A stretch of 8,736 nt of DNA, from the NCBI GenBank assembly GCA_017530275.1, contig JAFXMP010000138.1:1-8736 (forward strand), in the 5' to 3' direction. Positions 1 to 6,481 of this stretch are shown here, piece after piece. The translations under genes were made by a program, and so were the position numbers. The DNA comes from Clostridia bacterium. Its GTDB lineage: Bacteria > Bacillota_A > Clostridia > Christensenellales > Aristaeellaceae. The first letter of the stretch is position 1. The number at the start of each line of letters is the position of its first letter. A model generated the notes under the pieces. The model was not told where the DNA came from and ran no database searches. It saw only the letters and a program-made list of their open reading frames with translations.

Positions 1-63
1 CAGAACAAACCGGCAAACGCCAAAGAAAAACATGTCTGGTCTACAGGCAATCAAAGCATCTGA
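1..63 (+). CDS. 3' end of an unidentified upstream gene (partial)
   Basis: Frame 1 is open from the window edge to a TGA at 61-63 and encodes about 20 residues ending in KEKHVWSTGNQSI. The stop overlaps the AGGAGG ribosome-binding site (63-68) of the next gene. The same stop/ribosome-site overlap recurs at the next junction (617-624), which argues that this is a real gene end in the same operon. The other two plus frames are also open over this short stretch, so the choice of frame rests on that architecture. The product cannot be identified from 20 residues. Confidence 0.45.
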   Translation, partial: QNKPANAKEKHVWSTGNQSI

Positions 64-76
64 GGAGGAAAGCAGT

Positions 77-619
77 ATGAAAAAGAACATTGGCGCGACC
101 CTGGCCCTGTATCCCTCTCCGCTGATCGTGGTAGGCGCAATGGTAGAAGGCAAGCCTACCTGGACGCTGGTAGCGCACGCGGGCATCATGGCCCACAGCC
201 ACCTGATGGTCTCCCTGGTGCAGGCACACTACATCAATCAGGGCATCCGGGAAAACAAAAAGCTATCGGTCAACGTGGTGGACGCTTCCTGGCTGAAGGC
301 GGCGGATCGCATGGGCACGATCAGCGGCAGCAAGGCGGACAAGTCCGAAGCCTTCGCCTGGACCATGGGCGAGTACGGCACGCCGCTGATTGACGACGCC
401 AAGGTGTCCATCGAGTGCGAGGTGGACGGCAACTATGAGCTGGAGCACTTCGACCACTTCGTCTGCAGAATTCTGGCCACTTATGCGGATGAAGGAGTGC
501 TCAATGAAAAGGGCAAGATCGACTATCATGTGTTCAAGCCCGTACTGTTCGAATTCCCCACCTATGAGTATTTCGTGACGGGCGAAAAGATCGGCGACTG
601 CGCAAAAATGAATCAGTGA
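77..619 (+). CDS. Flavin reductase family protein (flavoredoxin-like)
   Basis: A 180-residue protein matching the FMN-binding split-barrel flavin reductase/flavoredoxin family in length and pattern. Recognisable segments are an N-terminal LYPSPLIVVGAMVEGKP strand pair, HYINQGIRENKKLSVNVV, the GTISGSKADKSEAF stretch, IECEVDG, ILATYADEGVLN, and the C-terminal KPVLFEFPTYEYFVTGE-IG. Members bind FMN and reduce free flavin or pass electrons to iron-sulfur or flavin partners. There is no signal peptide, so it should be cytoplasmic. The start at 77 is chosen because AGGAGG at 63-68 lies 8 bases upstream; an in-frame ATG at 32 exists but has no ribosome site and would add 15 non-family residues. It is the first complete gene of the plus-strand operon. 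The family is clear; the substrate is not visible. Confidence 0.88.
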   Translation: MKKNIGATLALYPSPLIVVGAMVEGKPTWTLVAHAGIMAHSHLMVSLVQAHYINQGIRENKKLSVNVVDASWLKAADRMGTISGSKADKSEAFAWTMGEYGTPLIDDAKVSIECEVDGNYELEHFDHFVCRILATYADEGVLNEKGKIDYHVFKPVLFEFPTYEYFVTGEKIGDCAKMNQ

Positions 620-630
620 GGAGGGAGACC

Positions 631-1623
631 ATGAAAAGACTGTTTGCCGTTCTGCTGACACTCTGTATGCTCTGCGCCTCCGCCCTGGCGGACAGCCTGA
701 CCACGAACGGCGGCGTCACCCTGGACACCGCCGACCTCCCTTACTGCACGGCGGATGAATCCGCGCCGGTGGTGTACTTCATCAGCGACATTTCCCCGGA
801 AAGCCTGGTCGCGGCCTATCAGGCGCTGGGCGTTGAGCTGCCCGGCAAGGTGGGCGTCAAGATGTCCACCGGCGAGAGCGAGCGCAGCAACTACCTGCGC
901 CCTGAGCTGATCGCCGATCTGATCCACCGGGTGAACGGCACCATCGTGGAGTGCAATACCGCCTATGGCGGCAGCCGTTCCTCCACAGCCATGCATCGGC
1001 AGCAGGCGAAGGACAACGGCCTGCTGGAGGTAGCGGAGCTGGACATTCTGGATGAGGAAGGCAGCATGGAGATCCCGATCGAGGGCGGCGTCCGCATCAA
1101 CGTGGATTACGTGGGCAGCCATTTCGCGGCCTATGATTCCTTCCTCGTGCTGACTCATTTCAAGGGCCACGCCATGGCGGGCTTCGGCGGGGCCATCAAG
1201 AACATCTCCATCGGCTTCGGCTCCTCCATGGGAAAGGTCTGGATCCACTCCGGCGGCACCAAGAAAAGCGGCGGCATCTGGGGAGAACAGGATCCCTTCC
1301 TGGAGGCCATGGCCGACGCGGCCAAGGGCGTGGATGCCTATATGGGCGATAACATACTCTACATCAGCGTGATGAACCGCCTGTCTGTGGACTGTGACTG
1401 CGACGGAAGCCCCGCCGAGCCGGACATGCACGACATCGGCATCCTGGCTTCCACCGATCCCCTGGCGATCGACCAGGCGGCCATCGACCTGGTGTATGCC
1501 ATGCCGGACAGCGGCAGCCTCATTCGCCGCATCGAGCGCCAGAACGGCTTATACACGTTAGAAGTTGGCGAGCGGAACGGTCTGGGCAGCCGGAACTACC
1601 GGCTGGTCGTCATCGGAGAATAA
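631..1623 (+). CDS. Exported DUF362 domain protein without ferredoxin domain
   Basis: A 330-residue protein with a clear signal peptide: MKR, a hydrophobic core, then a likely signal peptidase I cut after ASALA (residue 20). Cys12 and Cys15 lie in the core but do not form a lipobox. The mature part shows DUF362 hallmarks: VGVKMSTGES (about 75-84), THFKGHAMAGFGGAIKN (about 175-191) followed by SIGFGSS, NRLSVDCDCD (about 249-258), and DIGILASTDPLAIDQAAIDL (about 268-287). Many DUF362 proteins carry a 4Fe-4S ferredoxin module after the GF-G region; here there is only a short linker and no CxxCxxC motif. The start at 631 is set by AGGAGG at 619-624, which overlaps the previous stop; a GTG at 616 lies before that site and is rejected. 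The biochemical role of DUF362 is not established. Export and neighbouring flavoproteins suggest an extracytoplasmic redox or metal-related role (inference). Confidence 0.87.
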   Translation: MKRLFAVLLTLCMLCASALADSLTTNGGVTLDTADLPYCTADESAPVVYFISDISPESLVAAYQALGVELPGKVGVKMSTGESERSNYLRPELIADLIHRVNGTIVECNTAYGGSRSSTAMHRQQAKDNGLLEVAELDILDEEGSMEIPIEGGVRINVDYVGSHFAAYDSFLVLTHFKGHAMAGFGGAIKNISIGFGSSMGKVWIHSGGTKKSGGIWGEQDPFLEAMADAAKGVDAYMGDNILYISVMNRLSVDCDCDGSPAEPDMHDIGILASTDPLAIDQAAIDLVYAMPDSGSLIRRIERQNGLYTLEVGERNGLGSRNYRLVVIGE

Positions 1624-1626
1624 GCC

Positions 1627-2535
1627 ATGTGGGACTGGATTCAACGGGAAGCCGTCTATCTGTGGTACTACCTGGACATCCAGATCCGGCAGATCGCGCC
1701 GTACTGGGCGCTGGGCATCGTGCTGGGAAGCTTCGTCTCCGTGTTCGGCAAGAAGTACATCCACGGCGCGTTTGCAAAGATCGGGCAAAGAAAAATGGGC
1801 TGGCTGGGCGTCATCCCGGCCAGCATCCTGGGCATTGCCTCGCCGCTGTGCATGTACGGCACAATTCCGATTGCCGCGTCCTTTTCGGAGCAGGGGGTGA
1901 AGGACGATTACCTGGCCGCCTTCATGATGTCCAGCATTTTGCTGAACCCGCAGCTGATCTTCTACAGCGGCGCGCTGGGCCAGACTGCGCTGATCATCCG
2001 CTGCGCCAGCTGCTTTCTGTGCGGCTGTGCTGCGGGGTGGCTGATTCGCTTTTTCTACAGCGGAAAGGGAAAAAGCTTCTTTGACTTCACCGGTTTCCAT
2101 GAGGGAAAGAGCCGGGACACCGATCCCAATATGCTGCTTCGATTTCTCAAAAATATCTGGCGCAACATCAAAGCCACCGGCCCCATGTTCGCCCTGGGCA
2201 TTCTGCTGACGGCCCTGTATCAGATCCACGTGCCCGGCGATTTCGTCAGCGGACTGTTCGGAAAGAACAACGGCTTCGGCGTCCTGATGGCGGCGACCAT
2301 CGGGGTGCCGGTGTACATGTGCGGCGGGGGCACCATTCCGCTGCTGAACGAATGGCTGGCGGACGGCATGAGCATGGGCAGTGCGGCGGCTTTCATGCTG
2401 ACCGGCCCGGCCACCAAGATCACCAACCTGGGCGCGATGAAGATCGTGCTGGGCTGGCAACGATTCCTCATTTATCTGGCGTTCGTCATGTTGTTTTCTA
2501 TGTGTACAGGATTGTTTGTAGACTTCATATGTTAG
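1627..2535 (+). CDS. Permease of the ArsP/DUF318 (PF03773-like) family
   Basis: A 302-residue integral membrane protein with about eight hydrophobic segments (roughly 24-42, 58-80, 95-113, 120-143, 184-200, 215-238, 250-270, 278-298). It has the family's internal duplication: half one carries PLCMYGTIP (residues 73-81) followed by a NPQL segment, and half two carries MCGGGTIPL (231-239) followed by TGPATKI. These correspond to the conserved Cys-Gly-IPL motifs of this family, whose best-studied member, ArsP, exports trivalent organoarsenicals. Cys75 and Cys232 occupy equivalent places in the two repeats and are candidate thiol ligands. The gene starts 3 bases after the DUF362 stop, with GGAG at 1615-1618 inside the preceding gene, so the two are probably translationally coupled. 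Family assignment is good; substrate is unknown and arsenic should not be assumed, because no ArsR-type regulator or ars gene is nearby. Confidence 0.82.
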   Translation: MWDWIQREAVYLWYYLDIQIRQIAPYWALGIVLGSFVSVFGKKYIHGAFAKIGQRKMGWLGVIPASILGIASPLCMYGTIPIAASFSEQGVKDDYLAAFMMSSILLNPQLIFYSGALGQTALIIRCASCFLCGCAAGWLIRFFYSGKGKSFFDFTGFHEGKSRDTDPNMLLRFLKNIWRNIKATGPMFALGILLTALYQIHVPGDFVSGLFGKNNGFGVLMAATIGVPVYMCGGGTIPLLNEWLADGMSMGSAAAFMLTGPATKITNLGAMKIVLGWQRFLIYLAFVMLFSMCTGLFVDFIC

Positions 2536-2554
2536 AAAGGAGACCCTGAACAAA

Positions 2555-3145
2555 ATGAAAAAGATGCTTGCTGTGCTTATTATGCTGACCCTGGTTGTTT
2601 CCTGTTTGCCGACGGCTTTCGCGGAGGAAGGCGCTTCCACCGCCGAAGTGACAAAGCCCGTCCGCCATATTCTGGTCGTCTACTTTTCCGCCACCGGCAC
2701 CACGAAGGGCGTCGCGGAGAAACTGGCGGAGGGCCTTTCCGCCGATCTGTACGAGATCGTCCCCGAGGAGCCCTATACCGACGCCGACCTGAACTACAAT
2801 AATTCCAAGAGCCGTACCTCCATCGAGACGGATGATCCCTCCTGCCGTCCCGCCATCGCGGGTGAGCTGCCGGATCTGTCGGCCTATGACACGATTCTGG
2901 TCGGCTATCCCATCTGGTGGGGGGACGTGCCCCGCATCGTCTCCAATTTTGTGGAAAACGTGGATCTGACCGGCAAGACCCTGGCGGTGTTCTTTACCTC
3001 CGGCAGCAGCGGCTTGGGCAGCAGCATGAAGCACCTGGAGGCGCAGGCCGGCGCGGGCACCTGGCTGGAGGGTAAGCGCTTTTCTGCCCGCACCACGGTG
3101 GAGGAGCTGACACAGTGGGCAGCCTCGCTGGGCATTGAGCCCTGA
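2555..3145 (+). CDS. Exported (or lipid-anchored) flavodoxin
   Basis: A 196-residue protein with a signal peptide joined to a flavodoxin domain. Residues 1-23 are MKKM, a hydrophobic core and a TAFA cleavage site. Alternatively V14-V15-S16-C17 fits a lipobox, so it could be a lipoprotein anchored at Cys17. The domain (about 37-193) shows the FMN phosphate loop YFSATGTTKGVA (43-54), DLYEIVPEEPYT, the flavin-stacking loop GYPIWWGDVP (117-126), and VFFTSGSSGLGSS. This resembles the Flavodoxin_4-type group often annotated simply as flavodoxin. Flavodoxins are normally cytoplasmic one- or two-electron carriers, so export is unusual. AAGGAG at 2537-2542 lies 12 bases upstream of the start. The gene follows the permease by 19 bases and precedes a membrane protein that carries a second flavodoxin domain. 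Fold assignment is secure; extracytoplasmic location is a strong prediction. Confidence 0.9.
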   Translation: MKKMLAVLIMLTLVVSCLPTAFAEEGASTAEVTKPVRHILVVYFSATGTTKGVAEKLAEGLSADLYEIVPEEPYTDADLNYNNSKSRTSIETDDPSCRPAIAGELPDLSAYDTILVGYPIWWGDVPRIVSNFVENVDLTGKTLAVFFTSGSSGLGSSMKHLEAQAGAGTWLEGKRFSARTTVEELTQWAASLGIEP

Positions 3146-3159
3146 AACAAGGAGGCCGC

Positions 3160-5337
3160 ATGCGCTCGAAACACTTTAAACACATTGTTGACGTCCTGCT
3201 GGGCGTTGGCCTGCTTCTGCTGATGAGCTATCAGGTCACGGGCGAAGCCGGGCACGAATGGACCGGCATTGTCATGACGGTGCTGATGATCCTGCATCAG
3301 ATCCTGAACCGGAAATGGTACGCGGCGCTGTTCAAGGGAAAGTATACGCCTCTCAGGGCCGTACAGACGCTGGCCAACGCGGCCCTGGTGATCTGCTTTG
3401 TACTGACCGCCCTGTGCGGCATCAACATGAGCGTGCATGCCGTGCCCTTCCTTTCCGAATTTATGCGGGCCTCCCTTGGCCGCAGGCTGCATTTGACCCT
3501 GTCCCACTGGTGTTTTGTGCTGATGGGGCTGCACCTGGGCATTCATATTCCTGCCATACTCAATGGCGTCAAAAGCTCAAATGTACGGCGCATCGGCTTT
3601 GGCGCTTCCATTCTGGCTGCCGGAGCCGGGCTGTGGCTGTTCCTGAAAAACGGCTATCCGGATTACCTGTTCTACCGTGTTCCCTTCGCCTTCATTGATT
3701 ACGATAAAGCCGTTCCGCTGGTGCTCCTGGAAGCTTTGCTGATCGCCTTCTTCTGGGTATTCATCGGCGCACAGCTGCCCAAGCTCCTGAACCGCAGAGC
3801 CGATACAAACAGGAAGCTGATCTCGTTGATCGGCATTCTGCTGGCGGTGGTCATCGGTATGGGGTTGACCTTCGCATTCCCTGCCGGAAACGAAGACAGC
3901 TGGAATGAGGAAGCGACACCCTGGGGCACGGTGGTAAACGAAGAAAACGCCGCGGATGAGACTCCCGTGCCGGTGGAAAGCACGGCGGCTCCCGCAGCGG
4001 AAAGCGAGGAGACTCCTGTGGATGACGGTTTTGTGTGGATCGAGGGCGGTACCTTCCTGATGGGCAGCCCTGAAACGGAAAACTGGCGCATCGACGATGA
4101 AACCCAGCATGAGGTGACGGTGTCCGATTTCTGGATGAGCCCCTATGAGGTCACACAAGCCGAGTACCAACGTCTGATGGGTTTCAACCCCAGTAACTTC
4201 AGGGGAGATAACCTGCCGGTGGAAAGCGTCACCTGGCTGGATGCGGTACGCTTCTGCAACGCAAAGAGCAAAGAAGCCGGGCTGACGCCGGCCTATGCCA
4301 TCAACGGTGAAACCGTGACCTGGGACCGCGGTGCCAACGGCTACCGTCTCCCTACGGAAGCGGAATGGGAATACGCCTGCCGGGCAGGCACCACGACGCC
4401 CTTCAATACCATCCATGCCACAGGCCCGGAGGAAGCCAACTACTACGGTCATTATCCCTATGAGATCGAGGAGAACTACTTCGACGATTCCGTGCTGGAA
4501 ACCCGGCCCGGGCGTTACCGGCAGACCACGGTTGAAGTGAACAGCTTCGCACCGAATCCCTGGGGCCTGTACAACATGCACGGGAACGTGAACGAATGGT
4601 GTTGGGATCTGTACGGAACGTATGATCTTGAAAATACGGTTGATCCTACCGGCGAGGAAACCGGTACGTGCCGAGTTTATCGCGGCGGCGGCTGGAACGA
4701 TTTCGGCAAGAACCTGCGAAGTGCTTACCGGGCGGCTGGTGAGTTGAACATGGCCAGCTATAACCTGGGTATTCGCTTGGTACGCAGCGCTGGGCAGACG
4801 CTCTCCGGTACCGTTTCCACCAGCAGTGAAGTGGAAAGGACACCAGCATCCGGGAAAATGCTGATCGCTTACTTCTCCTGGAGCGGCAATACACAGGGCG
4901 TCGCTCAGGAGATCCAGCGCCAGACTGGCGCGGATATTTTTGAAATCGTTCCGATTCCAGCTTATTCAGACGACTACAACACCGTCCTGATGGAGGCGCA
5001 GCGGGATCAGCACGATCAGGCGCGTCCGGCAATCGCCAATCTGCCTGAAAGCATAGACGAATACGATGTCATTCTGCTGGGGTATCCCAACTGGTGGGCC
5101 TCCATCCCCATGCCAATCGCCACCTTCCTGGAATCCTATGATTTCAACGAAAAGACGATCCTGCCCTTCTGCTCCCACGGCGGAGGGCGTTTTGGCCAGA
5201 GCCTGACAGCCATTGCCAAGCTGGCTCCGCAGGCCGTCGTGGCCCCCGGTCTGTCTGTTCATTATTCCGGCGGATCAAGCTTGCAAGGAGATGTGCGGAA
5301 CTGGCTGGAGTCACAGGGTATTCAAACAATTCAGTAG
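3160..5337 (+). CDS. DUF4405-like cytochrome b / SUMF1-like / flavodoxin fusion membrane protein
   Basis: A 725-residue three-part protein. Residues 1-240 form seven predicted helices (about 8-27, 34-50, 70-92, 111-131, 145-163, 185-205, 219-240). HEWTGIVMTVLMILHQ (32-47) resembles DUF4405 proteins. H32/H46 in helix 2 and H111/H125 in helix 4 are each 14 residues apart, as in diheme cytochromes b; H116 and H129 are extra candidates. Positive loops place the N-terminus inside and everything after helix 7 outside. An acidic, Pro/Ala-rich linker (241-290) leads to a formylglycine-generating-enzyme-like (SUMF1) domain (291-543: GGTFLMGSP, RLPTEAEWEYACRAGT, HGNVNEWCWD, YRGGGWND). That domain lacks the two active-site cysteines of true FGE. 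A flavodoxin domain (566-722) has YFSWSGNTQGVA (571-582) and GYPNWWASIP (641-650). AAGGAGG at 3149-3155 gives the start, with a short 4-base spacer. Likely role: carrying electrons across the membrane to an external flavin (inference). Confidence 0.85.
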   Translation: MRSKHFKHIVDVLLGVGLLLLMSYQVTGEAGHEWTGIVMTVLMILHQILNRKWYAALFKGKYTPLRAVQTLANAALVICFVLTALCGINMSVHAVPFLSEFMRASLGRRLHLTLSHWCFVLMGLHLGIHIPAILNGVKSSNVRRIGFGASILAAGAGLWLFLKNGYPDYLFYRVPFAFIDYDKAVPLVLLEALLIAFFWVFIGAQLPKLLNRRADTNRKLISLIGILLAVVIGMGLTFAFPAGNEDSWNEEATPWGTVVNEENAADETPVPVESTAAPAAESEETPVDDGFVWIEGGTFLMGSPETENWRIDDETQHEVTVSDFWMSPYEVTQAEYQRLMGFNPSNFRGDNLPVESVTWLDAVRFCNAKSKEAGLTPAYAINGETVTWDRGANGYRLPTEAEWEYACRAGTTTPFNTIHATGPEEANYYGHYPYEIEENYFDDSVLETRPGRYRQTTVEVNSFAPNPWGLYNMHGNVNEWCWDLYGTYDLENTVDPTGEETGTCRVYRGGGWNDFGKNLRSAYRAAGELNMASYNLGIRLVRSAGQTLSGTVSTSSEVERTPASGKMLIAYFSWSGNTQGVAQEIQRQTGADIFEIVPIPAYSDDYNTVLMEAQRDQHDQARPAIANLPESIDEYDVILLGYPNWWASIPMPIATFLESYDFNEKTILPFCSHGGGRFGQSLTAIAKLAPQAVVAPGLSVHYSGGSSLQGDVRNWLESQGIQTIQ

Positions 5338-5355
5338 ACAGAAAGGGGTTTTATC

Positions 5356-6099
5356 ATGGCAAAGAAACAAACTGCAGGAAGAGATAATTTGGGCAAGCTG
5401 GCTCCCAAATTTGCGGAGTTGAACGACGACGTTCTCTTCGGAGAAGTATGGTCCCGGGAAAAGGAACTTTCTCCCCGCGACCGCAGCATGATCACCATTG
5501 CAGCGCTGTTTTCTGCGGGACTCTACCCACAGTTGAAAGCACATCTGTCCATTGGCAAAGATCATGGCGTCACGAAGCAGGAAGCGGTGGAGATCGTGAC
5601 CCAGCTCGCTTTCTATTGCGGCTGGCCCAAGGCCTGGAGCACGTTTCCGCTGATCCAGGAAGTGTACGGCGATGAGGAAACCGAGCTGGACGGCGTACCT
5701 TCCAACCTGTCGGTATTTCCGGTGGGTGAAAGGAACCCCTATGGCCAGTATTTCATCGGGCAGAGCTACCTGGCTCCACTCTCCACTTCGCAGGTGCCGG
5801 TCTTCAATGTTACCTTTGAGCCTGGCTGCCGGAACAACTGGCACATTCATCACGCCAGCGAGGGCGGCGGCCAGATGCTCATCTGTGTCAGCGGCCGCGG
5901 CTGGTATCAGGAATGGGGCAAAGAAGCCCGTGAGCTTCATCCCGGTGATGTAGTGAATATTCCCGAGGGTGTCAAGCATTGGCATGGCGCTGCCGCAGAC
6001 AGCTGGTTCCAGCATCTGGCCATTGAGGTGCCTGGTAAGGATGGAAGAGCTGATTGGCTGGAACCAGTAGATGATGAGCAATATGAAAAGCTGAAATAA
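5356..6099 (+). CDS. Carboxymuconolactone decarboxylase-like / cupin fusion
   Basis: A 247-residue cytoplasmic protein with two domains. Residues about 15-105 match the carboxymuconolactone decarboxylase/AhpD-like helical family: RDRSMITIAALFSAGLYPQL, KAHLSIGKDHGVTKQEAVEI, LAFYCGWPKAWS. The CxxC pair of peroxidase-type AhpD proteins is absent; only Cys88 lies near that position. Residues about 125-235 form a cupin barrel with candidate metal ligands H163 and H165 (NWHIHH), Q173 or E169, and H208 (KHWHGA), plus the PGDVVNIPEG turn. The two-domain arrangement is common in Firmicutes and lies near oxidoreductases there. Its activity is uncertain; proposals include enzymes acting on quinone-like or other small aromatic compounds, but nothing here decides. 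AGAAAGGGG at 5340-5348 precedes the ATG. It is the last gene of the operon, 18 bases after the fusion gene, and is followed by a hairpin. Confidence 0.85.
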   Translation: MAKKQTAGRDNLGKLAPKFAELNDDVLFGEVWSREKELSPRDRSMITIAALFSAGLYPQLKAHLSIGKDHGVTKQEAVEIVTQLAFYCGWPKAWSTFPLIQEVYGDEETELDGVPSNLSVFPVGERNPYGQYFIGQSYLAPLSTSQVPVFNVTFEPGCRNNWHIHHASEGGGQMLICVSGRGWYQEWGKEARELHPGDVVNIPEGVKHWHGAAADSWFQHLAIEVPGKDGRADWLEPVDDEQYEKLK

Positions 6100-6116
6100 T
6101 ATCATCGCAAATGAGC

Positions 6117-6175
6117 AATATAAAAGGCATCCTGCTGACTCACTCTCTGCGAGTTTTAGGATGCCATTTTATATT
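6117..6175 (+). terminator. Hairpin terminator of the plus-strand redox operon
   Basis: The arms 6117-6133 and 6158-6175 pair over 17 bp with one bulged A (6166). The core is GGCATCCT/AGGATGCC, and the outer AATATAAAA pairs with TTTTATATT, so an A-rich 5' flank and a T-rich 3' flank are built into the stem. The loop is 24 bases with a weak inner ACTC/GAGT pairing. It starts 17 bases after the stop of the CMD-cupin gene. The symmetric A/T flanks mean it could also stop transcription arriving from the right. Confidence 0.75.
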
Positions 6176-6282
6176 CCTGCCTTGCCAATCGTAAAAACAT
6201 CAATTCTGAGTGAGTAAGATTAAGATGCCCGGGAGTAATGGTCTTTTGCTTTCTAAGCGAACGATCTACTACCGATAACCTT

Positions 6283-6337
6283 AAAAGAAAGACGCTGAAA
6301 AGTGGCTTGAAATAAGCACTTCTCAGCGTCTTCTTTT
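6283..6337. terminator. Long hairpin, terminator-like on both strands
   Basis: The left arm 6283-6304 (AAAAGAAAGACGCTGAAAAGTG) and right arm 6317-6337 pair over about 21 bp with one bulge and one mismatch; the core is GACGCTGA/TCAGCGTC. The GCTT/AAG bases can extend the stem, leaving a small GAAAT loop. A-rich left and T-rich right flanks give a terminator shape in both directions. No gene lies between this hairpin and the operon terminator 110 bases upstream, so it is either a second barrier or the end of an unannotated short transcript. Confidence 0.55.
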
Positions 6338-6481
6338 GATTAGAAGATGGATTTCGGAGGAGAATTGCTAATCATTCTGCAAATTCCGTCCGCTTCCGTT
6401 AGAAAAACCACTATTTTCTGCTTTCCGCATATGCGGCGGACGGTTTGAAGAAATCATATTAAAGATGAAACAGCCTGAAAA

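Noticed and set aside
32..76. Upstream ATG at 32 as start of the flavin reductase
   Set aside because: No ribosome site precedes it, and the 15 added residues overlap the upstream gene's end and do not look like the family; ATG 77 has AGGAGG at 8 bases.
613..1431. Minus-strand open frame of 272 codons opposite DUF362
   Set aside because: Shadow of GC-rich coding sequence, with His/Ala/Gly-rich composition and no homology signal.
1627..2535. Calling the permease an arsenic resistance gene
   Set aside because: Family similarity is broad and no arsR, arsC or arsM-like gene occurs in the window.
1558..2640. Long minus-strand open frame of 360 codons opposite the permease
   Set aside because: It is antisense to a clear membrane protein gene, has His/Gln/Arg-rich low-quality composition, and shows no ribosome site or family motif.
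3577..4581. Minus-strand open frame of 334 codons opposite the fusion gene
   Set aside because: Antisense shadow of the conserved SUMF1-like and membrane coding sequence; no recognisable domain.
4030..4790. True formylglycine-generating enzyme (sulfatase activator)
   Set aside because: The conserved active-site cysteines are missing and no sulfatase is encoded nearby; only the fold is supported.
6347..6448. 33-codon open frame starting MDFGGELLIILQ in the intergenic region
   Set aside because: No ribosome site before the ATG, and it overlaps the inverted repeats; the frame length is within chance.
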